Virus record (IMG/VR): IMGVR_UViG_3300042868_004641
Location: 1-38,282 of that record
Reading direction: 5' to 3' (one strand)
Length of the DNA: 38,282 nt
Source of the DNA: a virus
In this document: piece after piece, positions 14,718 through 22,555 of the stretch
Numbering within the stretch: the first letter of the stretch is position 1
Layout: every line of letters starts with the position of its first letter
The notes under the pieces: generated by a model
The model's database searches: none
What the model saw: the letters and a program-made list of their open reading frames with translations, nothing else
Told to the model about the DNA's origin: nothing
Position numbers and translations under genes: made by a program

Positions 14718-16082
14718 ATGAAGAAAGTTATAAGAATGACCGAGAGTCAATTAAAGAAAATGGTTGAGGATACCATTAATGAGCAATCAAATAAAAACTA
14801 TTTTGATGTATATAAAAAAACGGGTGGTGAATTAACACAAGTGTCACCAAATCATATGATGGATAATGTGTCATATGAGGGACAGTCATATCATATATGG
14901 GATAATGGTCGTGTTATGAGTGTTGATAATTCCGATAAAACTAATAAACTAATGGGAACGATGGTTATCATTTCCGATAGTTCATATAAAATTGTGTGGG
15001 ATAATGGTTATACATATGACAGTGCAACTGACAAGGTTACTAAAACTGTTACACAACCAAAAATTAATACAGTTAATTGCGCACCTCAATTATTGGACAT
15101 AACTAAAGGTAAGATTTTAAAATTCGGTTGTAAAACACAAGGAGTAAAGGAATTGCAAACATTATTGGATTTCACAACACCAACGGGTTATTTCGGTAAC
15201 ATAACAAAACAAAAAGTTATGGATTTCCAAAAAAAGAATAATCTTAAAGTAGATGGTATTGTTGGACCTGAAACATATAAATCATTAACACCTAATGCTG
15301 TACCGGCACCTGCTCAAGATGTAAAAGAATATGATGACATGTATGATGATGATGAGGATTACAATGAGTTAGATAATTTATTTACAGACAATTTTGATAC
15401 CGAAGACGACTATGATGGTGAACCACTTAGAGGTGACGATGAAGGGTTCAGTGACAAAATGAGAGCTAATCAAATTAAAAAGAAAATAAAATTAGGTAAT
15501 ATTAATATGGGAGATACGTATTATCAAAATAAAGATAAGAAAAAACAAAGAGAGTTCGAGAAAAGGAAATATGCTGGTTTAGATCCTTTAAGAAATGACG
15601 ATCAACCTGAACCGTATAGTCCAATTAGAAGTAACGATCTTCCATTAGACAAATACCTTGAGAAAAAGAAAATGGGTAATTTGGATGAAGATGAAGACAT
15701 CGCAATGTTAGATAATTTATTTACAAAAGACGAAACTCCATCTCAAGATGTTAACGAAGAAGGAACAACAAATACTAACTTAACTGTACCAGAACAAACT
15801 TTATTAGGATTTCTTAATAGATTTTTAAGAGGCGAGGAAGGTGAGTTTCAAAATACACCAATAGAACAATTAAAAAGCAATATGATGTTCAATTCTAAAA
15901 CAATATATCCAATGGCTCAGAAATTATTGGAAAAGAAAAGAACAGGTAAAAAAACATATGACGATAAAACTTTTAATGCATTGTTTTTATCCATGGATAA
16001 GGCAATTACTAAAGAACAAAGATATGAGTTTTTTAACGACGCAGCAAATATAACTAACATTACGTATAATTCAGAATTTTAA
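14718..16082 (+). CDS. Tagged peptidoglycan-binding protein
   Basis: 454 aa. Class A tag MKKVIRMTESQLKKMV, followed by DTINEQ (INE is another candidate cut site). Residues about 131-190 form a peptidoglycan-binding type 1 domain (GCKTQGVKELQTLL, TGYFGNITKQKVMDFQKKNN, VDGIVGPETYKSL). Residues about 203-245 are extremely acidic (DDMYDDDEDYNELDNLF), and a second LDNLFT segment repeats at about 330-338. The C-terminal about 90 residues are helical. No lytic catalytic domain, so it may anchor a virion component to the wall or act as a structural protein. It heads a compact run of coupled genes (16093, 16203, 17438). Confidence 0.8.
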   Translation: MKKVIRMTESQLKKMVEDTINEQSNKNYFDVYKKTGGELTQVSPNHMMDNVSYEGQSYHIWDNGRVMSVDNSDKTNKLMGTMVIISDSSYKIVWDNGYTYDSATDKVTKTVTQPKINTVNCAPQLLDITKGKILKFGCKTQGVKELQTLLDFTTPTGYFGNITKQKVMDFQKKNNLKVDGIVGPETYKSLTPNAVPAPAQDVKEYDDMYDDDEDYNELDNLFTDNFDTEDDYDGEPLRGDDEGFSDKMRANQIKKKIKLGNINMGDTYYQNKDKKKQREFEKRKYAGLDPLRNDDQPEPYSPIRSNDLPLDKYLEKKKMGNLDEDEDIAMLDNLFTKDETPSQDVNEEGTTNTNLTVPEQTLLGFLNRFLRGEEGEFQNTPIEQLKSNMMFNSKTIYPMAQKLLEKKRTGKKTYDDKTFNALFLSMDKAITKEQRYEFFNDAANITNITYNSEF

Positions 16083-16092
16083 AATATAATTT

Positions 16093-16203
16093 ATGGGAAC
16101 AGCGGCAAAAAAACCACGTGCTATGAGAAGTAGACGTTCAGGTATTAAATCATTAAACATCGTTAAAAAGAATTTAGAAATTCTAAAGAAACTTAAGGGG
16201 TAA
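16093..16203 (+). CDS. 36-aa very basic peptide, coupled to the GIY-YIG gene
   Basis: ATG at 16093, reads MGTAAKKPRAMRSRRSGIKS then LNIVKKNLEILKKLKG. About 13 Lys/Arg in 36 residues and no acidic residue except one Glu. Its TAA overlaps the next ATG as TAATG at 16201-16205, which strongly suggests translational coupling with the nuclease gene. It could be a DNA-condensing or chaperone peptide for the nuclease; function unknown. Confidence 0.65.
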   Translation: MGTAAKKPRAMRSRRSGIKSLNIVKKNLEILKKLKG

Positions 16204-17438
16204 TGAAAATACTATTGAGTGAAGACCAATATAATCGATTAATAGATGAGGAAAGACCTCTACCGTATACTGAAAAAGAATTAGAAAAAATTAAAAAAAA
16301 GTATAAAGGTAAACCTATTTCTGAATTTAGAAACGGAGAAGATAGTTCCGTGTGGAGTTATGTATATCGTAAAGGTAATGATTATTATCAAGAATTCACT
16401 AAAGATATGGTTAGACCCACAAGTAATCATTTAAAATATACCGATGATGTGATAAGAAAAATCACCAAAAAATATGACGGTAAACCTATTTCCGATTTTA
16501 TCGCAGATTACCCAAGTTTATATACTAGTATTGGTTATAGAGGAAAAGAATACTTTGATGATGTCACTAAAAACATGACAAGAAAAATTAGAACTTGGAC
16601 CGATAAAGAGATTGAAGACGAGGCAAAAAAATACGAACATATTAAAGATTTCGCGGAAAAATCACCAAAAGCATTTGGGGCGGCTAAAAATAGAGGACCA
16701 ATTGTTGTAGATCCAAAAACAGGAGTTGAAAAAAATACAATGGGATTCTATCGTAAAGTTACGGCACATATGACACCATTAGGTAATATGTATAGAAGAG
16801 TTATATACGTTCATGAGTTTCGTTATAGAAATGGTAAACCCGCAGCTGCTTATGTGGGATTAACTTATAATAGTGATAAAAGATATAAACAACATACAAG
16901 CGGGGTTGATCACAAACTTAAACAAAAAGATACACCTGTTACGTCTTTTATGAGGCAAAATCCAACATTAAAGCACACTTACAAATTATTGACGGATTAT
17001 TTAGATAGAAATGAGGCGGTTATACAAGAAAGATATTGGGAGGACAAATATAAAGAAGATGGTTGGTTAATTTTAAGTATTAAAAGAGCAGGTAGTTTGG
17101 GTGGTAATTTTAAAATCAGAGATCAGGACATTAAAGATTTCCTTGATTTATGTTATAGTAAGGGAATGACCTTAACTCAAATGAGACATAAATTTCCTAA
17201 TCAAGTTAATATTGTATATGCGAGAAATTTACATTTACCTCCACACAATTATCTTGAAAAATTTGAAACATCAAGAAATAAACAATATACCGATCAATCG
17301 GCATTTGATGCTGCAATGAAATATAAAAGTAATGGGGACATATACGAAAAAGATAGAAAATTATATGCCGTATTAGGAAAAAGAAAATTACTACAAAAAG
17401 TAAGAGATGCATTTTCAAAACGTAATAAAAAGAAATGA
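16203..17438 (+). CDS. Tagged GIY-YIG nuclease with DNA-binding repeats
   Basis: 411 aa. Class A-like tag MKILLSEDQYNRLIDEE. Three repeats of about 50 residues (about 22-70, 79-128, 131-190) each run (Y/W)T-x-x-x-(I/L)-x-x-(I/A)-KKY, then a DF or EF, then a final (D/A)(M/HM): the small helical repeat seen in phage homing-type nucleases. The GIY-YIG catalytic domain follows: VIYVHEF (200-206), AYVGLT (216-221), Arg 227, His 231, Glu in QERYWE (265-270) and GGN (290-292). Basic C-terminal tail. The start overlaps the stop of the 36-aa peptide; the stop overlaps the next gene. The combination of a virion-type tag with a nuclease suggests an injected DNA-cutting effector (inference). Confidence 0.85.
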   Translation: MKILLSEDQYNRLIDEERPLPYTEKELEKIKKKYKGKPISEFRNGEDSSVWSYVYRKGNDYYQEFTKDMVRPTSNHLKYTDDVIRKITKKYDGKPISDFIADYPSLYTSIGYRGKEYFDDVTKNMTRKIRTWTDKEIEDEAKKYEHIKDFAEKSPKAFGAAKNRGPIVVDPKTGVEKNTMGFYRKVTAHMTPLGNMYRRVIYVHEFRYRNGKPAAAYVGLTYNSDKRYKQHTSGVDHKLKQKDTPVTSFMRQNPTLKHTYKLLTDYLDRNEAVIQERYWEDKYKEDGWLILSIKRAGSLGGNFKIRDQDIKDFLDLCYSKGMTLTQMRHKFPNQVNIVYARNLHLPPHNYLEKFETSRNKQYTDQSAFDAAMKYKSNGDIYEKDRKLYAVLGKRKLLQKVRDAFSKRNKKK

Positions 17439-17959
17439 TGAAATTACAGAACATATTATTAGAGAAGTTAAGAGATATGGTATCTATACCTATCTATCAT
17501 CATACCACTGAGGAACGTGCTTTAGGTATTATGAATAGTAATATGTTAAAAGGATCTAAACAATACGAGGAGGTTTTAAATTTAGATAGAACATTAAAAC
17601 AATCCAAACATAAAACGATGGTTTCATTTACTCGTGATAAGAACTTTATACCAGATGGGTCTATTGGTAATTCTGGTGACGGTCCTCGTATTAAACCTGA
17701 TATGTTGAACGTAATCTTTGTCGCTGATAGAAGTCGTCTTAAATCACGTTATAGGGTAGTTCCTTTTGATTATAGTACATTAGCGGATAAAGCATGGATG
17801 GATTCAATTCCACGTAGTCGTAAAAATCCTGAAGTAGAAGAAAGAGTATTAACGGATAGAATATATCCATTGAGACAATACCTTACAAACATCATTTATA
17901 CAGGTCAAGATCCCGAGGTACAGAAAAAGATAGATGAGTATCTATCTGGAATTAAGTAA
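17438..17959 (+). CDS. Tagged ADP-ribosyltransferase-like protein (candidate)
   Basis: 173 aa from the second of two adjacent ATGs (17435 and 17438), chosen because the class B tag starts MKLQNILLEK; the first ATG overlaps the previous stop as ATGA. After the tag: IPIYHHTTEERALGIMNSNM, then TMVSFTRDKNF, LNVIFVADRSRL, and EVEERVLTDRIYPLRQYLTN. The YHxT start, SFTRD strand and late EER-helix follow the order of small ART-fold domains found in phages, but the catalytic triad cannot be proved by eye. T4 Alt, a packaged and injected ADP-ribosyltransferase, is the obvious precedent. Confidence 0.65.
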   Translation: MKLQNILLEKLRDMVSIPIYHHTTEERALGIMNSNMLKGSKQYEEVLNLDRTLKQSKHKTMVSFTRDKNFIPDGSIGNSGDGPRIKPDMLNVIFVADRSRLKSRYRVVPFDYSTLADKAWMDSIPRSRKNPEVEERVLTDRIYPLRQYLTNIIYTGQDPEVQKKIDEYLSGIK

Positions 17960-17967
17960 TATTTATA
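17960..17967 (+). promoter_or_regulatory. Late-type TATTTATA box
   Basis: TATTTATA 4 bases before the ATG at 17972; it overlaps the previous stop codon. Confidence 0.5.
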
Positions 17968-17971
17968 TTTA

Positions 17972-18868
17972 ATGAAGCTGCAGATATCAGAATCACAATT
18001 AAAACTTATTGAGCAACAACAGTTAGATGAACTGAAGTGGTTGGCTAATGTTCAATCTCATATTGTTAAAATGGATGTTCCATTGACTCCGTCATTGGTA
18101 AATTACATTTGGGGTAAACAAAGAGTTACTACATTTCATATTGGGGACGTTCATGGTATTAATGATATGGGATCAATAGTTGGAACAAGAAAATCTTTAT
18201 CTACATTTAGATTTATGGATAAAGAATTGGTTAAAAATATGAAAGGAGTACAAACCGAAGGAGGTATATTATACCAAATCGAAGGAGATTTACAATTCGA
18301 TGCACCAACGGATATTATGAGTGCTCCAGATGAAACAGGTAGAAGATGGGTAAATATTAGAAGTTTTCCGTATGATTTTCAAAATAAATTGGAACATGAA
18401 TATGAGGTTCGTGAAAAGTTTAGACATATGAATGAACCTTCAGGACCATCAAAAGATTTAATTGAATATTATAGATTAATGGATCAATTGGTTCGAGAAA
18501 ACGCAAAAGAAATACGTGAGTTTTTCACTGATATTAAAAAGAATAGAGGTGATAATGAAAGTTCGTGGAATGAGACGGTGGTAAATAATATTAAAATTAA
18601 AGATATTTTGTGGAGAGAGGATATTGTTAATTTTTTAGAAACGTGGGAGACTGAGGAGCAAAAAATTAACGTCATTCAAGAAATCGGAATTAAATTAAAT
18701 TCAATTGCGACAGGTGTTGTATATCTATCCGATGGTGGAGGTAGATTTGGTTTTAGAGATATAAATCCCGTTAGATGGGTTCAAAAAAGAGGTGGATTGA
18801 CAGACTTTAAAAAGTATGTAAAAAAATTCCATGTTGATAGTGAACCAAGAACAATACGTTTATCTTAA
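17972..18868 (+). CDS. Tagged protein, possible ART-fold enzyme
   Basis: 298 aa. Class A tag MKLQISESQLKLIEQQQ. Body: VTTFHIGDVHGINDMGSIVG, then TRKSLSTFRFMDKEL, TEGGILYQIEGDLQFDAPTD and DETGRRWVNIRSFPYDF. The xFHIxD, KSLSTF and GGILYQIEG blocks occur in that order in phage proteins I recall, and KSxSTF resembles the STS strand of ADP-ribosyltransferases. The C-terminal half is helical and charged, ending GFRDINPVRWVQKRGG. It overlaps the convergent glucosaminidase gene by 9 bases. Function unproven; enzymatic transferase is a hypothesis. Confidence 0.65.
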   Translation: MKLQISESQLKLIEQQQLDELKWLANVQSHIVKMDVPLTPSLVNYIWGKQRVTTFHIGDVHGINDMGSIVGTRKSLSTFRFMDKELVKNMKGVQTEGGILYQIEGDLQFDAPTDIMSAPDETGRRWVNIRSFPYDFQNKLEHEYEVREKFRHMNEPSGPSKDLIEYYRLMDQLVRENAKEIREFFTDIKKNRGDNESSWNETVVNNIKIKDILWREDIVNFLETWETEEQKINVIQEIGIKLNSIATGVVYLSDGGGRFGFRDINPVRWVQKRGGLTDFKKYVKKFHVDSEPRTIRLS

Positions 18869-19351
18869 CATCTTCTTGATGTTTTTACTATATAAACCTT
18901 TTGGACAATCGGGTGGTGGACAGTAGATATTACTTAATTTACTAATATATTGTTCTTTAGGTAAATTACTCATCCCATTACTATCTTGCCACAATTTATA
19001 ATCTTTAACCGAGTCTTGCCAATTATCATATTTTGCATGTCCTCTATTTTCACCCACGGCGGTCGTATTTCGTTGACGTGCTAGTTTCATACCAAACAAG
19101 TTATTATTTTCTTGGAAGACCTTACTTTTAAAGTGTGCACTTTCCCATTTTGCTTGTGCCAAAACCACATCAGGATGTTTAATACCTAACTTTTGTATTT
19201 CAGAGGACAAATTTTCAGGAGTAAACGGTAATTCCTTAACTTTAGGTATGAAAGTATTCGTATTTTTTGTGAACATTCCGTAATTTGGGGCTCCGACCAC
19301 GGATTGTTCGATGATTTTCTTTAATTGAGACTCAGATATTACCAATTTCAT
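18860..19351 (-). CDS. Tagged glucosaminidase-type peptidoglycan hydrolase
   Basis: 163 aa. Class A tag MKLVISESQLKKIIEQSV. Residues about 45-160 are a glucosaminidase domain (FlgJ/LytG-like): VVLAQAKWESAHFKSKVFQ with catalytic Glu 70, NNLFGMK (83-88), and KYDNWQDSVKDYKLW (107-121). It should cut the glycan strand of peptidoglycan. With a virion-type tag and no signal peptide it is more likely a virion-associated entry lysin than the lysis enzyme, since a GH19 endolysin is present at 31045. The CPPPDCPKGLYS segment near the end may form a disulfide or metal site. Confidence 0.85.
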   Translation of the reverse strand: MKLVISESQLKKIIEQSVVGAPNYGMFTKNTNTFIPKVKELPFTPENLSSEIQKLGIKHPDVVLAQAKWESAHFKSKVFQENNNLFGMKLARQRNTTAVGENRGHAKYDNWQDSVKDYKLWQDSNGMSNLPKEQYISKLSNIYCPPPDCPKGLYSKNIKKMLR

Positions 19352-19378
19352 ATAAAAATAAATATTTCTATAAATATT

Positions 19379-19409
19379 TTTGGAATATTCTAAAATATAC
19401 TTATCTTTG
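19379..19409 (+). promoter_or_regulatory. Host-type promoter of the 19429 lipoprotein gene
   Basis: TTTG (19379-19382), 19 bases, TATCTTTG (19402-19409) followed by TGG: full consensus, as in the left cluster. Confidence 0.75.
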
Positions 19410-19428
19410 TGGTGTAAATTAAAAATAT

Positions 19429-20856
19429 ATGAAAAAATTTTATTATTTGGTATTAGTCATTTTAACAGTAAGTTGTACTAAAACCTTGGAAACCAAGACA
19501 GTAACCCAACCTATTGGTGACAAAGGTTCGATTGTCTTATTATCTGTTAACTTGGAGAATCATGTTGACACTTTATCTATTAGTGGTGTTTACGAACCAA
19601 AATTAATTGCAACATACTCTAATGGGTATAAATCAAATGTTAGTGATAGTGCAACTATTACAACGTCAGATCTAACTGTTTTTAAATCTAATAAATCGTA
19701 TTACGGAGCAAAGTCAGGTAAGGCGATATTTGACATTAAATTCAGGGAATATTCATTCAAAGATACTGTTACGGTTTCTGAAATTGAGTATGTTGATATG
19801 TCTAAGTTCCCGTTCTTGAGTACTCCATCTAATCCAAACGCAAATATTGTTGTGCCGATTGTTGTTATAAATTACTACCCAACTTTAAATGGTATTGATG
19901 TTGACACAAAAAGATCTCCCGGTTTAGGGACTGCGTCACCAATAACTTTGGATGGTATTAAAGAAAAAACTGTTCAATTTTTAAATTTAACAAAATACGG
20001 TTTAGAACAAGGATCTAAATTTAGAGGATATAATAACCCATCTCAAGTTTCATCTGTATCATTTAAGGTTGTTAAATATATAAATGTTTATGAAATTAAA
20101 AAAGGAATGATGGACAAAGTAGGAGGAGTTGTTTATCAACCCGAATACGTTGAATTATTTACTAAAATTAATTTAAAACAACTTATTGAAAATGAAGGTG
20201 TAAAAGAAGTTTGGTTTTCATTAAGACCAATTAGTAATGAATACCCCGTTGTTAAAAATGAAAACATAAGTCCAGAAAATTTTATAAATCTTCCTGAATC
20301 TAATATGTCAAGTCCAACGGGAGATGTATCAAACAGCGTACGTTATCAAAATGATTTACCTGTATATAATAAAACATATGTTGTTTATGGATATAATTTG
20401 GAAACATCGTCTGCCAACATGATACATAACCGAGGTCACCAAATTGAAGCACAATTATCACATTTAGATGGTAATTTTTGGGGGAACCATTCGAATAAAA
20501 CCGATGGTTATGCTGATAGTACTCATTTAGGTTGTACACATAAACCACCAAATACAACAAAAGATTATGATTGGAATAATAAGTCTTTTGCTATGAGTGA
20601 TATTGAAGATTGGAAACCAACAGGTGGAACGAAAAAATTAATCAATAGTGATAGATGGATGAATATTAATTATACTCCACCTACACCGGTTAATTCTATA
20701 CCTTACGATCCAAACGATTCTCAAATGAAATGGTTAATATTTTGGCTACAAAGTATTCCAAGTAATAACAGTAATATAAGTGGAGCGTCAAATTGGTGGG
20801 ATTTATTTTACAATTGGGATGATGCAATAAAAAATAGAAAAAGACTTACGTTTTAA
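19429..20856 (+). CDS. Phage-encoded lipoprotein of unknown function
   Basis: 475 aa. MKKFYYLVLVILTVSCTK is a lipoprotein signal with Cys at 16. Residues about 30-125 look like an Ig/BIG-type beta domain (GVYEPKLIATYSNGYKSNVS). The C-terminal half has NMIHNRGHQIEAQLSHLDGN, FWGNHSNKTDGYADSTHLGC and THKPPNTTKDYDWNN: conserved-looking His, Glu and Asp clusters (HNRGHQIE, DSTHLGCTH) that could hold a metal, though no family is recognised. Host-type promoter, no tag; expressed independently of the tagged neighbours. A bidirectional terminator follows. Likely acts on the host envelope (immunity or exclusion), which is inference. Confidence 0.8.
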   Translation: MKKFYYLVLVILTVSCTKTLETKTVTQPIGDKGSIVLLSVNLENHVDTLSISGVYEPKLIATYSNGYKSNVSDSATITTSDLTVFKSNKSYYGAKSGKAIFDIKFREYSFKDTVTVSEIEYVDMSKFPFLSTPSNPNANIVVPIVVINYYPTLNGIDVDTKRSPGLGTASPITLDGIKEKTVQFLNLTKYGLEQGSKFRGYNNPSQVSSVSFKVVKYINVYEIKKGMMDKVGGVVYQPEYVELFTKINLKQLIENEGVKEVWFSLRPISNEYPVVKNENISPENFINLPESNMSSPTGDVSNSVRYQNDLPVYNKTYVVYGYNLETSSANMIHNRGHQIEAQLSHLDGNFWGNHSNKTDGYADSTHLGCTHKPPNTTKDYDWNNKSFAMSDIEDWKPTGGTKKLINSDRWMNINYTPPTPVNSIPYDPNDSQMKWLIFWLQSIPSNNSNISGASNWWDLFYNWDDAIKNRKRLTF

Positions 20857-20861
20857 AATAC

Positions 20862-20926
20862 CCAGTATTATACTAGTATTAATATATCTAGTTTAAAACC
20901 AGTCTAGTATACTAGATAAATACTGG
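20862..20926. terminator. Long imperfect inverted repeat between convergent genes
   Basis: CCAGTATT (20862-20869) pairs with AATACTGG (20919-20926), and inner CTAGTAT pairs with ATACTAG. It fills the 75-bp gap between convergent genes, so it most likely serves as a bidirectional terminator; the flanking A/T runs on both sides agree. Confidence 0.65.
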
Positions 20927-20931
20927 AAATT

Positions 20932-21735
20932 TTATAAAAAAATTAAATAATCTTTTAAACCTTTTTCTAAATTATATTGAGGTTTCCAATCAATCATCCA
21001 ATTTATTGAATTACTTTTAGTATGAAATTGATATCCTTTTGGGATATCTTTTTCATTATGGTAGGTGTATGGTATTTCTAATATGTCTAATACATCCTCA
21101 AAAGTTCTTGCGTCTCCACTACCAACCTCATACCATTGTCCCATATTTTGATGATAATTTTCCATGGCAAATATATTCGCACTTATAACATCTTTAATAT
21201 AAACAAAATCTCTTTGTGGTTTTTTGGGAAATAACTTGATTTCCTGACCTTCTTTTTGTTTTTCCAACATTTGATATGCAACGGACGCCATCTTTCCTTT
21301 ATGACCTTCTAATGGACCATAAACGTTAAAATAACGTAAAGCCACCCCACCACATTTGACAACGTATTGTTCTGCTGCGTATTTGCTCCAACCATATAGA
21401 TTTGAAGGGTATTCATCATTTGTACCGTAGTTTGCGGCAGATGATGAGTAAATAAACTTTTTACCCAATAATTGGCACCATTCCGCAACTCTACGAGTAA
21501 ACTCAAAATTACGTGTCATCATGTAATTTACATCGGTTTCCAAAGTATCGGAACAAGCACCCACATGAAATACTACCTCAGGATCAAATCGATTTAATTT
21601 AAAATATATTTCATTATACCAATCGGAGACATCAAAAATATCCTCATTAATTTCTAATATTTCGTGTTGGTCTTTTAACTCATTTAATAAGTTTTTTCCA
21701 ATAAAACCATTTGTTCCTGTTATTAAAATTTTCAT
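20932..21735 (-). CDS. hldD: ADP-glycero-manno-heptose 6-epimerase
   Basis: 267 aa, short-chain dehydrogenase/epimerase fold. GTNGFIGKNL (7-16) is the NAD(P)-binding loop; VVFHVGACSDTLETDVNYMM (about 56-75) is the HldD-specific block; SSSAANYG (about 97-104), YGWSKY (Tyr/Lys catalytic pair, about 114-119), RYFNVYGPLEGHKGKMASVA (about 134-153) and RDFVYIKDV (about 172-180) are all family hallmarks. It converts ADP-D-glycero- to ADP-L-glycero-beta-D-manno-heptose. About 40 residues shorter than bacterial HldD. The kinase gene ends 2 bases upstream, so they form an operon. Probably used for lipopolysaccharide-type or virion glycan heptose. Confidence 0.9.
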   Translation of the reverse strand: MKILITGTNGFIGKNLLNELKDQHEILEINEDIFDVSDWYNEIYFKLNRFDPEVVFHVGACSDTLETDVNYMMTRNFEFTRRVAEWCQLLGKKFIYSSSAANYGTNDEYPSNLYGWSKYAAEQYVVKCGGVALRYFNVYGPLEGHKGKMASVAYQMLEKQKEGQEIKLFPKKPQRDFVYIKDVISANIFAMENYHQNMGQWYEVGSGDARTFEDVLDILEIPYTYHNEKDIPKGYQFHTKSNSINWMIDWKPQYNLEKGLKDYLIFL

Positions 21736-21737
21736 AA

Positions 21738-22496
21738 CTATTTTTTTTGTCTTACTATTGGCACACTCACTCCTCTTTTCTGAACAACGATCGAGGCCAT
21801 TTTATTTGCGTATATTATTGACTCTTCAACGTTTTTAGTTTCCAAATATTTTACGGTAAAAGATGCTGTAAATGTATCACCCGCACCACTAACATCAATG
21901 GTTTCACGAGGATCGGGTGACGGGTATATATTATCCATATATTTTGCACCTTTCGATCCTAACGTAACTAATATCTTATTCAACCAACATTTGTCAAAAT
22001 CATGTTTTAAAAATTCTGATTCATTTAATTTGACAAAATTGAAAGAAGATAAAATTTTATTACCTATTTTTTTCTTTGTATCCATAACAATAAAACGAGA
22101 ATGATATGCGACTTCTAATAATATTTTTTCGTTCAAATATCCCTTATTGTAATCACTTACAATAATTGCATCAGATTCTTTTATTTCGTCAATTACATCA
22201 TCAGTCAATTCCAAAGGTGTAATTGTTTCCTCACCTTCATCAACTCTAATAAACATATGATTAGATTTATCATCCACATATCTTGTCTTCTTAATTGGTT
22301 GGAATTGATGTAAATGTTTAATGGTCACATCTTGATCTAATGACTTTAAATTCTCAACCACATTTCCCGCCATTCCAAAATTTCTTTCCACATATAATGG
22401 ATTAAAAACCGGAACAGGGGCCTCAGGACTCAATCTCTTTGTTTCACCATATACGAATATATCCGTACAAAATTCACCTATTACTGTTATTTTCAT
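21738..22496 (-). CDS. hldE: Heptose-7-phosphate kinase (HldE kinase-domain type)
   Basis: 252 aa from the ATG at 22496 (MKITVIGEFCTDIFVYGETK); the longer frame adds a chance hydrophobic leader. PfkB/ribokinase fold: KRLSPEAPVPVF (19-30) is the signature of the HldE/RfaE kinase domain, NFGMAGNVVENL (about 38-49) the substrate-binding glycine motif, and DVSGAGDTFTASF (about 205-217) the ATP/anion-hole motif with catalytic Asp. It phosphorylates D-glycero-D-manno-heptose 7-phosphate at C1. The nucleotidyltransferase half of bacterial HldE is absent, so a host or distant phage enzyme must supply ADP transfer. First gene of a two-gene operon with hldD. Confidence 0.85.
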   Translation of the reverse strand: MKITVIGEFCTDIFVYGETKRLSPEAPVPVFNPLYVERNFGMAGNVVENLKSLDQDVTIKHLHQFQPIKKTRYVDDKSNHMFIRVDEGEETITPLELTDDVIDEIKESDAIIVSDYNKGYLNEKILLEVAYHSRFIVMDTKKKIGNKILSSFNFVKLNESEFLKHDFDKCWLNKILVTLGSKGAKYMDNIYPSPDPRETIDVSGAGDTFTASFTVKYLETKNVEESIIYANKMASIVVQKRGVSVPIVRQKK

Positions 22497-22531
22497 ATTA
22501 TAATATAATAAAACAAATACTAAAATCCAAG

Positions 22532-22539
22532 TATTTATA
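22532..22539 (+). promoter_or_regulatory. Late-type TATTTATA box
   Basis: TATTTATA 16 bases before the ATG at 22556, in the divergent gap with the kinase gene. Confidence 0.5.
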
Positions 22540-22555
22540 TAGAAACACACATAAA

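Noticed and set aside
21309-22104. Short open frames within the heptose operon
   Set aside because: Shadows of the clearly recognised hldD and kinase genes.
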